64,000 nt of DNA, taken from Serinus canaria (Eukaryota > Chordata > Aves > Passeriformes > Fringillidae). Below the pieces are notes generated by a model. That model ran no database searches, had not been told where the DNA came from, and was given only the letters and a program-made list of their open reading frames with translations. Shown here one piece after another: positions 24,301 through 37,400 of this stretch; positions within the stretch are counted from its first letter, which is position 1; each line of letters starts with the position of its first letter. The stretch covers positions 9,626,601-9,690,600 of the forward strand of contig NC_066326.1 in assembly GCF_022539315.1 (NCBI RefSeq), read 5' to 3'. The position numbers and the translations under genes were made by a program.

Positions 24301-27300
24301 AAATTCTGATTAAGTTTGTGTCTTACATCTGGTCTAAAACACCCCTTTCCTGGCTGATGATGGGATGTTTTATTTCCGAAGAAACTCATCACATTGACCA
24401 AGAAGGCTGAAGAGATGTGCATTGTTTCCTGGCTCTATGGAGTCATATGACATGGATAAATTGGTCTCTGTGCTGAAGCCTGAGTGGTTTATAATGTTGT
24501 GAAGTTTTCCACACTACAAATTTTAGGGACCTTTTTTATTTCAAGTTATGTAAACTAATAATAAAACTGTTTTTCCTTGGCTCTGCAGAATGGGACTTTC
24601 TGCTCCATCAGGGCAGGGTTGATTTCCAGACACAAAAGGGAAGATGCTTTCATGATAGCTTAGGAGAAGATATTTGCATAATACCCACAGAAGTATGAGG
24701 AGACAGATGTTTTGTAAGGACAGCTCTACAATAAGGAAAAGCACTAACTCAAAAAAAATTAAATGTGTCAAGCCAAACTCTCTAGTGATTGAAATACTCT
24801 TTAAGATAACAAATCTGCCTATTTTCATAATCTTAATTATCAATATCAGTATGATATCACTGTCATGATTACAACTCCTTAGAGTGTGGTCACACATTTG
24901 CTTTTTGTTGCCTGTCCCCCACCTTCCATCCTTGTGGGCACCAAGGGTGGTTGTTTGGTGGTAGCAGATGACAATTCTACTCTAAACCCATCACTACCTC
25001 AAAAAGCAAAGCAAATCACAGTGCACTTCCAGGGAATTATAACACCATGTCCAAAAGTTTACAGATCTCAAGAGGCCCTGTCTTACCCTGATACCAGTGG
25101 GGTCTTGGAGCCCACGTGTCTGGCAGCTGGAGAGCATGAGCAACACTGCAAAGGTCACAGGCACACAGTTAACCCCTGCACAAAGCTCTTGCTCACTTGC
25201 AGCTCATTCCCTATCCTTATCATGTAATTAATCACACTTTGTGAGAGCTTCAGGAAGGAGGGTGTTGTCTGGGGTAACTGCGATAACTCAGTTGCAACTT
25301 GGACTCTCCACCCAGGGAAGGGATTATTGGAGAAATCTAGCACTGCCTCCCTCCCCACCCACGCTGCCTGGACCTTCTGGGTTCTGGGAGGGCACAGAAC
25401 CCATCCCTCTTCCCTGCTGGCACACAGAGCAAAGGGCAGACTTGGCTCCTGCCCTGTTCTTGACCCGAGCAGCAGCACCTGGAGCGAGGCCTCAGGTGAC
25501 GGTGTCAGGTTATTTGTGGTAAAGCTCAGCAACTTGCTTACTAATCTCTGGAAAGAAGGGGGAAGCAGAGGAAGGAATTTAACCCCGAGGTGCCTGTCAG
25601 TCAGCTGGCACAGGCACACAGTGCCTCCCAGGGCCACCCCAGGGAAGTGTGCCTCCAGGGCACTCTGCTCCCAAAGCCAGGGCATGTCTCTGACTGCCAC
25701 AGGGCAATTTATAGGACAAATATTGAGGATAATTAAGGATAATCTCTGCTTTAGGTGTCTTATAAAGAATGTCAGGTACTGTCTTCCCTTGTCAGATGTG
25801 ATGAAGTCAGGCAGCTCCCACAAGGAGGAGGTACTTGTTTCTCAGAACAAGTAAGAATAAAAACCCCTATCTAGATCCTATGGGTTTCCTGGATTTAATC
25901 TTCTCAAAATTTAGACAAGATCATTACAGTGAATTCTGTCTCTAAAGAGCCATAACAGTGAATTACATTACCAGCATCAATCTCCTTCTGGTACACGCTT
26001 TCCTTACTGCTCTCATGCTAGCAAATACAGAGAAGTGCTATCATACTAATGTCCCCAGCTCAGACACTAACATCCTTTCAAGAAACTTGGCAGGTCAGGG
26101 TAGATTAGACAGTCACATGAGAGCAAAGGAGGAATCTGCCCTGGCAACTTGTGCCTTTTTTTCTGTGTTTAATCTAATGATTTCATAATATTTGGTCATA
26201 AGATGTTGTTTTGAATATTCAGTCATTATCATGACAGGTTTCTTCCTAAATAGCCTTTGGGTAACAGACATTTGCATTGCTGGAGAAATGGCAAAGCTGG
26301 GACTAACCAATTCCTGTCTTGAAAGATCCCAGTATTCCCCAGCTGACAGGATTTGAGAGGGCATGTGTTGCATGATCTCTTCTGCTTATAGATGTGACAA
26401 CTGAAACCAGAGGAGCTCTGAGAAAAAGGCATGTTCCAGCCTCTGTTTCACAATCCTTGGGTACATAAAAGCCCAGTTACCAAGAAACCAGAGCAACAGG
26501 ATTTCCCCACCCCTGTGAAGGGGGAATATTCCTTGGAAATATCTGTCTTATGCCACAATGGGCAGGACACTGAAGGACCAGTGGCCAGAGGAGGCCAACG
26601 GGCCTGTGGTCAAGCCAAGACTGTGCTCATGCAAGAGAAAAGTTCTGTGATTTCTTTGAAAAGGCTGAGTCAAAACATTGGAAAAACACGTGGCAGCACA
26701 GGCACTGAGAGACCACTGTTGGAAGTGAACCATTTGAGGCACTCCTGACCCAGCAATTCCCTTTGTCATGCCTTGGTGTGTCCAGCTCTTTACATCCAAG
26801 TGTATTGCAACAGCACTTTAGCAGCTTCAGCAACATTATTAACATATCAGCATATAACTACATTTTAATTAGGCTGATGGGATTGAGAGCAGAATTTGAT
26901 GCTCAACGCTGCATATGGCAATTGAGCTTTTACAAATTACCATGCCCACATAATTATGAAAATAAGAACTGAAAGAAGTCTTTCAGTTGGCCTTTGGACA
27001 GACCTTTCAGGCTGTCCAGGTAACTCTGCAGTTCCACATACGTCACCACATTAAACAAATGCACGTGATTTTATTTTATGTCTGTTCTGCTCAGTGCTTT
27101 CATGATCTTTTGAAAGTTCAAAGATAAACAAGAGTCACCTGAAATGACCCATCCACAGTGGATCAAAGAATAGGCAAGGGGAAAACCCTTGTAGTGTTAG
27201 GCCAGTCAAGTTGTCCATGGCTGCAAGAAATCTCTCCCTAAAGCAGGTTCACCCCCACTTATCCTCTTCACACGTCACTTCACACCTTAGCTTCCTTATT

Positions 27301-30300
27301 GTATGTTTTCATGAAGTCTCAGGCAGGTTTGTAAATCCAGGTGCCAATGCAGGCACCAAGGCCTGGCTGCTTCCAGGGGAACAGATCCAGCAGAGACTGC
27401 TCCAGCCTGGCTCCTGCCACCTTCCCCACCAGCCTCGCCTCACCTCACTCCTGCCTTGGACAGACAGAATGGGCAGGAATGGCTCCAAATTCCTGCACCT
27501 GGGAAAGGAGCCTGGATCTCTGTCTCAGTCACCTCTGGTGCAGTCAGGCTTAGGGATGGAGGGGTCCTAGAGCCCACACAGGCAATGCAGACTAAGAAGA
27601 TGAGGGATGGGCTCACCATTACACTGGATACAACAGCAAGGCCACATCACAGAAAGTGGAGAGAGCAGTGCCACTGTTTGTGATGACACCAACTGTCTGC
27701 TTTCTGTGCTTACTCTTTATATCTATACACACAGAAGTGCACACACAAGCCAGGCAGGATTCCTCAGCTCTAGCTCGGTTCACCTTGTCACCCATGACCA
27801 AGTCCTGTGAAGTTCACAAGGATGCTCCCAGCAATGGACACCCTCTCACAAAGCCCAAGGAGCAAAGCTGACTTGCTGCACACTAGTCTCCAGCTTTGGG
27901 GTCTTTGTTTTGGAAGAGCTCTCTGGAACTGGAGATGGTCCGTAATTCTAGCCAAGGGTTCCATCAGAGCCTCACCAGCATCCCATCTAAAGCCTCATCA
28001 CAATTCATCTCATCTTTTGCTGGTTCCCAACAGAGTGCAATGACAGGGCAGGGGGCTTGCATTATTTTGAACTCTAGGACACTGTTCTGAAGCTCGCCAA
28101 ATTTACACTCCAGATTTTTAATTCAACCTGATGAGCACTGAGTCTTCATACCAACTGTGCCTCATGGAATAGATGCTTGTGTTCAAGACAGGCAGCTGTG
28201 CCAGCCTCAGCTCCACTCTGTATCTCATGTACCAACCATGTGACCACAAGTAGTCCTTAAACCTGCCAGCAAAAAGGAAGAGAAAGACAAGCTCCATCAC
28301 CCTTTCCCCCTCTCAGGAGTCCAATTCAGCTCTATTTAAAGAAATTTTGTATTTAGGCAATAAAAGGTGCTTGCAGTTAATACTATAGTTTGGACCATAC
28401 TAGGCATATATCCCCCCAGTATATATACAGACCTTCTAACTCCTAGACCTTAGAAGAGATACTTATAAAAATATAGATATCATCATATCATTTTAGAGAT
28501 TGGAAAACACAGTCTTGAGAAAAGTATCAGATTAATCATCCAGAATCCCACAAAACTAGAGCCAGAATCACACCTACAGCTCTTCATTTTCTAATGTCCA
28601 ACTGCCTGCATATTTTTCAGTCTGGTTCTGCTGAAAACTTATGTTGTGACAAGAATCTAAACACCTTTTTATCACTTTTGACTTACAAACTATGAGATCA
28701 CATTTGTCAGATGTAAAACTAGAAGTAATGCATGCAAATTTAAAGTTTTCTCAAAGCAGAAGGGAAATATTTTAGTCTGGAATGGTAAGGATAGGGTGGG
28801 CTTACTGTAAGAAAGTACTTCTTATCCAAGGTAAAGACATACTCAACTTGACAATGGATCTTTTAAGTTTGACTGTTGATTCTCACCCCATGCCCAGGAT
28901 GAAGATTTATTTTTATTGTGCCTCCTCCTTACAGGGCTCTAGATGTTGCTAGTAACTGAATTCCAGTCACAAAGCACACTTGTAGAGATAAGTCCAGTAG
29001 CTAAGCTGCTGACTGCATTTCTGATGTCCTTAGAAAACACCAACCTATCATTAACTTAAAATACCAACCAAGAGAAATAGTTCAGTCTATAATACACTCA
29101 TGTAGTTACATCACTGATACCTTTGCAGAGTGACAGGGACAGTGCAGGATGCACAGTAGCCTAGAAATGGGTTGGGTGCAATACATCTGTAGGGCAGAAG
29201 TGTGTTTTTACCACAGGTGTTCTTACTACAGGTGCCTTAAGCACAAAGCTGCATCAGGCTTAGGGCTCTTTGGAGTTTCTCTCAGCACCATCGCGTTTGA
29301 AATTTTGGGTTGGAGCTGTACTTATTCATCCATAATGACAAAGTCAGACTGATCTCTGTTATTCTATTCTGAGCCCAGCTTAACTTCATTAACTATCAGA
29401 ACAAGGTCATGCTCTGTTAAGTTTGTACTTTCACATCCCATAGTAACTTTGAATCATCCTCACTGTCAATGCACTGACATTTATGGTCTTCTACTATCAT
29501 CCCTTTGTTTATGTTCGAAGTTCATTCACTGCCTTCTTCCATTAGGGCTCTGTAACATATTCTCTGCCCTAATACCTCTTGTTACCTTTTTCTTACTTGA
29601 CCCATCAAAAGTTTCTGTCTGTCACCAAAGAGGTAGTTTCCATGGAAACTCTAAAGAACAGGCAAAGTTAACGAGGCATAAAATGAAGACAGTGTCCTCA
29701 AGCTCACCCATTTTGAAAATCTAGGTCAGCAATGTTTGCTTAAAACATTCCACTCTTCTAAAACCATGTTCACTTGACTGTTAAGGATGTAATAAAAAGA
29801 GAAGCTCTAGTATATCCCAAACTTAGCATGTTTAATATAATACTGGATGTTCATGTGAGTAAACTATTTTTACAATTTCTCCCAGCCTGTTTTCCCTTAC
29901 AGTTTCCTTGGATAACCCACAGGAATTTAGTTTTATCATCCAGTTACTTATCTTCACCAAACATTTACTCTGGCCATCATAATCTGTTTTTCAGGTAGTG
30001 TTCAAGAAACCTGCTATGATCTCACTGAGGGCAGGAGGTATTAGCTCTATCATCCCTTTTAATCTCATTTAGAGGATCTACAGGAATGAGAGAACAGTCT
30101 ACATGAAAGCCCAATTCAGTCTTAGCCTGCCCAACACACAGGCAGAAGCCCAGTAATGAAACCAACACTGAAATTCAGAATTTGAATTTCCTTACAGTTG
30201 GTGTTGTCTGATCTCAGCCACCAACTCCAAGCACCAAATGCTGATCTGTTGAAATGCAATGGACTGTGCTCCAGTAAATGATTTATTGCATTCAAGGGGT

Positions 30301-31012
30301 TTCCTTAGTGAGAATCACAGTTTCTCTCAGGAGAAGAAACAGCCATACCAAGTGTTAGTGCTAAAATATGCTGTCAAGTACATAAGGTTATGGAAGGCTG
30401 CCTCAAAAAAGCTGCTGTGGAGGGAAATAATGCTGATGATTTGTTCATCATTTCCTCTACTAGTTGAAAGCAGATGTAATCAGCTGAAGTCAAATACCTT
30501 TTGAGATGCAACTCTATAGCCAGCAATGCCCATGCTTTTGGGCATGTCTCAATCTGATCTCCATTGCTTCTCTCTATACTGACTGAGGGCCTTCAGTGCT
30601 TTGGGTAGCTGAGTGATGACCTGCTCCTGTTAAAAGGTAAGCTCCTGTGGAACACAGGGCTTTTTTTCCTGTTTTTTCTGTTCACAGTGGATGGTGATGG
30701 GATTTCAGCTGTTGATGACAAGCAAGAAACAAAGGTTAAAAAAATACCTATAACCTCATGACTTCCTGAGAAAATAAGGTGCACATGATGACAGCTTACA
30801 AAAAAATCTGCTGTCCTAGTAAAAACCTACTGCAATCGACCCTACGTTCCTTGTGTTATCAAATATCAAATCTGAAGTAAATCAGGCCTTTTTCTGGCCA
30901 ATTCCCTTTTCTCTGCCTAAACCCCTACGTAATGTGTTGATTTAGAAATTATGTACAGCCAGGACAGTTTGAACAACATCTGAAGCAGAACAGCAGTCCC
31001 CAAAAACACTTC
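21371..31012. other. Non-coding DNA with no recognised gene
   Basis: This includes the longest open frame in the window (222 codons, minus, 25155-25823), which overlaps a 175-codon frame on the other strand. Both lie in GC-richer DNA and match nothing I know. A tight group of four CpGs lies at 23121-23146. Octamer motifs occur at 24672, 26270 and 28732. 27.3-27.6 kb is GC-rich but CpG-poor. No repeat family is recognised. Confidence 0.7.
26866..26956. promoter_or_regulatory. TAATTA / E-box motif cluster
   Basis: TAATTA at 26866-26871 and 26951-26956 flank CATATG (26912-26917) and CAATTG (26919-26924), two adjacent E-box-type palindromes. Function is inferred only from motif spacing. Confidence 0.22.
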
Positions 31013-31045
31013 AGTGTAATCCAATTACACTAATTAAAATAATTA
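31013..31045. promoter_or_regulatory. Palindromic homeodomain dimer site and TAATTA cluster
   Basis: AGTGTAAT and ATTACACT form a perfect inverted repeat around CCA. Its core, 31017-31027, is TAATCCAATTA, an exact P3 site (TAAT-N3-ATTA) of the type bound cooperatively by paired-class homeodomain dimers. Two further TAATTA homeodomain core sites follow at 31031-31036 and 31040-31045. The DNA is AT-rich, so single TAATTA sites are cheap; the exact palindrome with two neighbours is less so. Confidence 0.35.
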
Positions 31046-34000
31046 TTTCCACTTAGTTTGCTACTGAACTGCTTGCTTGGCACAACTAAAGTCAGTGCAT
31101 ACAAAGGTCAGGTGCAGCCTCTCCAAACTCTAGGGAGGACATAAAAAATTAGTGTAGCAGGATGCAAATCTCTAGATGCTGTTTGTGGTTTGGTTTTGCT
31201 CAAGTGTGTCAGTTAACAACAGGCAGGTGGAGAGCTTCCAACTTGTTTCTTCTTGTCTACACAGATCATGCTTTCCCCCCTCAGCTCTTACTCCACTCCT
31301 CTGTTTTGCTGCAAGCTGAACTCCCAGCCTGGAAAGCTTTCTCCAATGGTAAGTTTTGAAAGAAGATGTGCTAAAAACTTAAAATGTTTCTGCAAATGGG
31401 TACTTCATGGCACTGGTTCTAGAATAAGGATCATAAGGTAGACAGATTGCTCTCCAAATTGGCAATTGAAGCATCTGCTACTTGTGCCTACAACTTTTGC
31501 AGAATTTCTGGAGGAAAAACCAATCCATTTTAGAAAGAAACAAAAAGAGACATAACTGGCAAACTTATTTTCTATTTTTTTCAGTGAGCCTAAAGGAAAG
31601 TTTCCTTCTACTCACTCTATGTTGTCAGTATAGCTTTGTCTCCAGCACTTTATAATTTTCCAGCATGCCTGTCTGCTGCCAAATCCTTCCCTTGACATGA
31701 CCACAGAATAAAAAATCCTTTGCTTCCCTCATTTGAACATCCAACAAGCCGCAGTGGCTTTCTAAATGACTGCCTTCTATGAAGAAGCACAGAAAGTAGT
31801 CCTCAGTCATGCCCACTTGAACGACCATGTGAAAGAGCCTGATTTCATTATTCCTCTTATCAGCACGGTAGACCTCTGATATTACCCTGAATATTGCCTC
31901 TAACTGGCTACCTCAGCAGGCCCCTGGGTCTTTCAAAGGGCCACCATTCTTCTCTCCCACACAAGACAGCAAACCATTCTTCCCCTCTGCTAACCCAGGA
32001 CCAGGGGATTGCTGCCTCACCCTCTGCATTTGGCCAGAACAGATGCAAAAAACCCACAGAAATTTGGAGCTCCCCAACCAACTGACTTTGGTGTAGCAGA
32101 TGCTGCTGTAAAGGAACCTGGTGGCTTCAAAAACTGTGACACTGGTGTTTTTCTCTATGCCCTCATGCTGTCACTCACTATCTGATCTGTGTCAGAAGGA
32201 CAAGGCCACAATGTGCATACTGTCAGTATTTCCCTGTGCCTTGGACTTCGATATTCTTTGGACATCTGAGCCTTTTTGCTGCAGTTGAGATAACACTTAC
32301 TCTACTCATCAGGAGGTGGGAGGTTATCTGTCAGTGTGTCTTCATTCACAACATATATGCACAAACTCTCAGGTGAAAAACGGGTGAGTTTGGATTAGCC
32401 TTTGTTTTAATTCTGGGGAGAAGTTAAAGAAGTTGCAAGCAAAACAAAATAACAGAGTCAGCAGTCAGCTCTCAGATTATGACAATGATGGGGAGAAAAA
32501 AATTAGCCTATTCAGGAGATCAATAGCTCTATTGATCTATCTGGGGAGAACATAAATAATGGAACACATGCCAATCACATGTGGATAGAAGGGACAGAGT
32601 AATCCATCTCCAAATGGCACCTGCTGATTTGTGGAACATGTGAAATATGCCCTTGCAATGTATTGATTGTCATGGAATTAGATCAAAGCACTGATCTCCT
32701 AGCATTGGCACTGCTCTGGCCAGAGCCTAAAAGACCAAACTATATGACAAATCCCTGCTAAGAATCTTTTAGGTTCCATTGTTTCTGTCATTCTCACTCA
32801 GAGAGCTTTTGGTGCATTCATTTATGTTTCTCCAGAACCTCTGTTATCTTTAATCAAGACCTCCACGTTGATGACAAACTGCATCCTGTCATTCAGATGT
32901 CCTCCTTCTATCCCAGGAATGCAGCTAGATTGGAGTTTGCATTATCCCAGGCAGACTGGTAGATGTTAATCCATTCTTGTGTTACATCTTGGCTGGGCTC
33001 CTCACACTCTTTACTGACAGCTTTAGCCAGCAGGGCCATGAATTTATTGCAGCTTGATTTGAATTTATCTGCAAAAGATGCCACCTGAGACTAAACATTC
33101 ATGTATCATTTTGCCTGACTTTAGAACCCATCAACTCTCTCCCCAGGAATGTGTGGTATTGATATTAACAATTCCTCTGCTCATGCTTATTGCCATTCAC
33201 TGATCCTCTGCAATGGCAAACATTGCTCCAGGCTCATCCTTTCCCTTTGCTCCTGGTGGACAGATTTAGTGATCTGAGTGAGGGAAGAGAGCATACTAAT
33301 TAAATTCAGATATTGAATCTAAATCAGGAGGTGCTGCAAATACCAGGGAAGGCAGGGAAAACACAGTTCAAAAGGAATTCACAGCCCCTGGGACTAATGG
33401 AAAAATCTGTCAGAATGCAAACAGAAATGTTTGGTAAAGAGAAATAACATGAAAGATACTTTCACAACAGAATAACTGCAAAATTCTGATGTTAAATGGA
33501 TTGTAGAAAGCAAATCAGATCAAAGCTTGAAGTAAAATATGGCATTAATGAAGGCAACACGTGATTAGGGAAATTTCCTTCATCATAGGTAGAACACGTT
33601 TCTATATTAAATTTACTCTCAGGTTGCTACAGGCCACAGCTACATCCATAAAAGCCAAAGTGGAAGAGGAAAACCAAAAGTGATCTATAAGAATAGATAT
33701 TAAGGACTAAATGAGAGTGACAGAGCCAAATGGATGGGGAGGAGTAAAAAGATTGGCATAAACGTGTTGGGGAAACTACCATGGAAAGGAGGAATTTGCA
33801 AAAGATCAGAGGACACAGCTAGGAAAATGAATAAGTCAAACTTTGAAATAAAGGAGGGGCAAGGGTTACTGTCCAGGAAATGGTAAAGTTGAGATATCTG
33901 TTCACCTTAAATATACTCTCCAGGAAAGTAAGTATGATGGCTGATGTAAATCTGGAATGGGCTAAAGGGCAATAGAAAGGAAACATTTTTGTATTTTTTG

Positions 34001-34214
34001 TCCATAAAATGGCTACATTTTTAAGCACCAAAGGTTAAATCCTGAGCTGAACTAGACTACTGCAGCTCCACTAAAGTCTGTCAGTTTACACCAGCCAGGT
34101 TGTGGCATACCTATCATAATTCACATGCTGGGCTGTGAACAGTAATTAACCCTGGCTCCACCCAGCAGACTTCCCTTGCCCTTTATGTTTGTTAGTCAAT
34201 ATATACTTTAGGAA
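31046..34214. other. Non-coding DNA with no recognised gene
   Basis: Unique AT-leaning sequence. It contains an octamer at 31162-31169 and the 22-bp palindrome at 32517. All frames are under 75 codons. Confidence 0.7.
32517..32538. repeat. Short perfect palindrome (10-bp arms, 2-nt spacer)
   Basis: AGATCAATAG at 32517-32526 is the exact reverse complement of CTATTGATCT at 32529-32538, separated by CT. Each arm holds ATCAAT/ATTGAT, similar to a CUT or homeodomain half-site. No flanking gene gives context. Confidence 0.9.
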
Positions 34215-34480
34215 AACAGGGCTGAAAGGACCTTTTGGATTATCTGATCCTTTCTCTTGCTGTTACAGTGAGCCATAACCACTCCAGCTGACAAAATGTA
34301 AAATGACTGGTTTCTTGTTCCCACTGCTCTTTGTTAAAAAAACTCCCTGCATAACTTGTCAGAGAAACTTAACATCTAAAATAACAAAATCCATTTTAAA
34401 GCCCTCCTTCTTTCTTTGTTAACAATGTTTTTCTCTAATTCTAGTGTTTAACTCTCCATAGTAAAAGTGATGCCCCTTCT
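34215..34480 (-). mobile_element. Possible ancient CR1/L3-like relic
   Basis: On the plus strand, a GGGCTGAAAGGACCTTTTGG stretch is followed by ATTATCTGATCC. This resembles the reverse complement of the CR1 3' end, where a 'ggaagggacc...gatcatctagtcc' block is typical. About 200 bp further on, TTAACAATGTTTTTCTCTAATTCTAG resembles the 'gttaggaagtttttcctaat' block of old amniote CR1/L3 copies, in the right order and at roughly the right distance. Identity is low and the middle part does not align by eye. This could be chance similarity; a profile search would decide. Confidence 0.3.
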
Positions 34481-37400
34481 AATTACAGCAGATAAATTAG
34501 AGGAATGGTGACTTTTGCTAAAGAACTAAAGATGTTACTGTATGGCTTCTTGGGGATCATTTTCATAGGTGATGCTTTTGAAATGGACCATACTCACATA
34601 CTCACAAGGAGGGCCAGGATTGCCAGGACCAGTCATGACAATATTTTGTTTACTTTCTTTAGAAAGCCAGCTGTGTTGAGTGGCTGTAGATACCAGACTG
34701 AAACCCTGATCCAGATGAAGTCAGCATCAGTTCTGCCACTGGTGATGATTCTCTTGCATCTGCACACCTCAGATACTTCTGACATCTGCCATTGCTCCTC
34801 TGCACCAAAATTCCTCCCCCATCCTAAGTTCACATCAGCAAAGAGCTCTTGTCCCTCCCCATTCGAACCTTCTCATATAATTTCAGAAAGCAAAATTGAG
34901 TGACCTTTCACCAGGCCAGAGTACCATCCTCTACATTCAGTGATGCCTAACTTGCCCTAGGTCATCACCAATAGGTTTTTCACAGGGTTAATGATTTTGG
35001 GAAGCTCTGAAAAGCATTAGCACAGAGAGCAATATAGAGCTGAGGTCATGCCAGGGGGAGGTGGAAGCCTCACGAGACTGGCCTGACCACAGTTGTCCCA
35101 GAAAAAGGGCATGCACCCCATCCCAGACAAGTTGGGATAGGGAGAAAAAACAAAATATAAAATCAGGCCCTGGCTCATAATAGGTAGTAGAAATTTAATT
35201 AGAAGAAATGTTGTACTTTACATGCAAAGAATTGCACAGTAATAACCTTTATAATACCAGGGCAGAAGTTCACTGGGGAGCAAATTCACTCTTCAATGCT
35301 GCACTCTACAGTGAATGAGGAAATAAAACAATTCAAATCTATTTCCCCTGGCAGGTATCTTCAGTGAGATTATCAAAACAAAGATACTAGAAATCAGATT
35401 TATGAGCAGGGATAGTAACAGATCATTTGATACATGTGGAAAAGCAACCAAACTTTCCAACAAACCCTTCAACTCCAAGGCAGGAATCTCTGACTTGAAA
35501 CTGTACAGAGGCTAGGGAGGCCTGAGCTTATATTTATGCTTAGAAATACACCTTTTTGAAAGTTCTGTATTTATTTTCATAGGGCAACTTTCTGCTCAAG
35601 TCCTAAGCAGTATCACACACTTTCTTCTGCACAGACTTCCCCTTTCCCCTGCCTTCTGAAAGAGCAAAGAATCACAAAGAATAAAGTTCAGGCTTTGTTG
35701 GTCCTGTTGTTCCAAGAGCTGCAGACAGGAGAAGGCAAACAGAAGAAGGTTTCTGTGTAACAAGATGTAGATTAGAGAGGAAACCCAGCATCATTTATTG
35801 GGTCATGCAAGCTGAAGAGGAAGAAACTGACTCTCAATGCTTCACATGCTGCATGTCCATGAATACCTTGCAAATATTAACTAATCCTCATGAAACCCCT
35901 GAGACAAGTTAATATAAACCATTGCCATGTAGGCAAACAAACAGCACGGGTCCAGAACCTGCCTGGGGGCTTTGTCAGCAGCTCAGGAACTGGAGTAGGT
36001 CAGTCAAACATCTTCCAACCTTCTCTAGTCCATTGGCTTCAGTGTCATCAGAAAACGTAACCTATGTCATGTTAAAGGTCCAAGCATGGCCCAACCCTCT
36101 CAGACAGGCTGGGACATAACATTTCATGGAAATCTGTGCTGGGATTATGGGATGAGATCAGTTTTAAAGGGTTGGGAGAAGAGAAAGGCTGGTCATTTCA
36201 GCTCAGCTTTGGAAATTTTGGGTTTCTTCCACGTGTGACTCAGTAAAATTTGCATACATGGCATTTATATCCACACAGACATCAGAGAAATTCTTCATTT
36301 AGAGAGTTCTCAGCACTAAGACTGACAAGCTAAAAGGCATTTTCCCATGAAAGGCATACCCTCCTTGTGTGTCAAATCCAGGAATTTAATGCAGCACTTC
36401 AATAACTAAATTTACACCCTTATGTTCTGTCTCCTCACTTTATTTAATTTCCCTGATTACTAAGGAATGAATTCCATTCCTTATTTGAGCTGGTGAGCAC
36501 AAAGAAGCTGTGGCTTTTTTCTTCCTTTTGATAGAAAAATTTCCATTGGCAGCAAGAACCTGGACAGTTTTGTCCAACTTTCCTGCCTGAATTATGAGAC
36601 AGAAAGAAAGCAGCAAGAGAAGATCCTAATCCTACAAAATCCAGTGGCTTGGAGTGAAGTGGGGCAGCTGTGACACAGTTTAGTGCAGTAGAACTAAGGG
36701 AGTCCTCATCAATCTAGATGAAATAAATTTGGTCTACACTTGACAGCTGAAAGTTCAAATACTTTAAAAGAAGTTACCTTAGCAAGAGAAATGGAAGCGA
36801 GGCACATGCAGCAATTTGATATGGGGATGGAATCCAGCATTCCCATGGTCTGCTCCCAGCCTTGGGCTGGCCTCCTGTGAAACTAGGAGGCAATCACTCA
36901 ACAGCTTTTCCTTCACTTTATTCTTCTTTATAGGATGTTATAGACTTAAATGCAGGACTTTGCAGAGGATGTGTTCCTACAATTCATTATTTTGGCTGCA
37001 ATGCACCAGCTTGTGCTTTGATATCATGGGTTGAATAGTGCCTGAATTGCTCCATGTCTTGGTTTTCCACAGACATAAAGAGAATATTCACGTGCTTTGA
37101 GATCTTGGATGGAAAAGAAATGCAAACACAAAAGTGCTGCTCTTCTATTGAGAGGAAGAGACAGTTAAATTCTGCCCTTTTGCTTCCCTACTCTATTGGG
37201 ATTGGCATGAAAACATAAAGATGACAGGCTGGGCCCCATTCTATTAAGATTTAAATTTAGCAAGGAACTGGAAAATTACTGGGAGCCTTATGTCTAACCT
37301 CTGCCTCAGAAGCAAATATGCATAATTCTTGTTCCATAGCTAAATTTGAGTGAATTACCAAATGTTGGACCAATAAAAGAACTGTCCAACACAAACCTTA

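Noticed and set aside
24541..24897. 118-codon minus-strand frame with membrane-like hydrophobic stretches
   Set aside because: Hydrophobic residues come from AT-rich codons (ATT, TTA, CTT). No family likeness.
25155..25823. 222-codon minus-strand frame, which briefly suggested a retroviral-integrase-like SDKG string
   Set aside because: Only four residues resemble it. No catalytic DDE spacing, zinc-binding HHCC motif or flanking LTRs are visible, and the opposite strand is equally open.
34858..34871. tRNA B-box-like GGTTCGAATGG on the minus strand
   Set aside because: No A-box at the right distance and no acceptor or anticodon stem could be folded around it.
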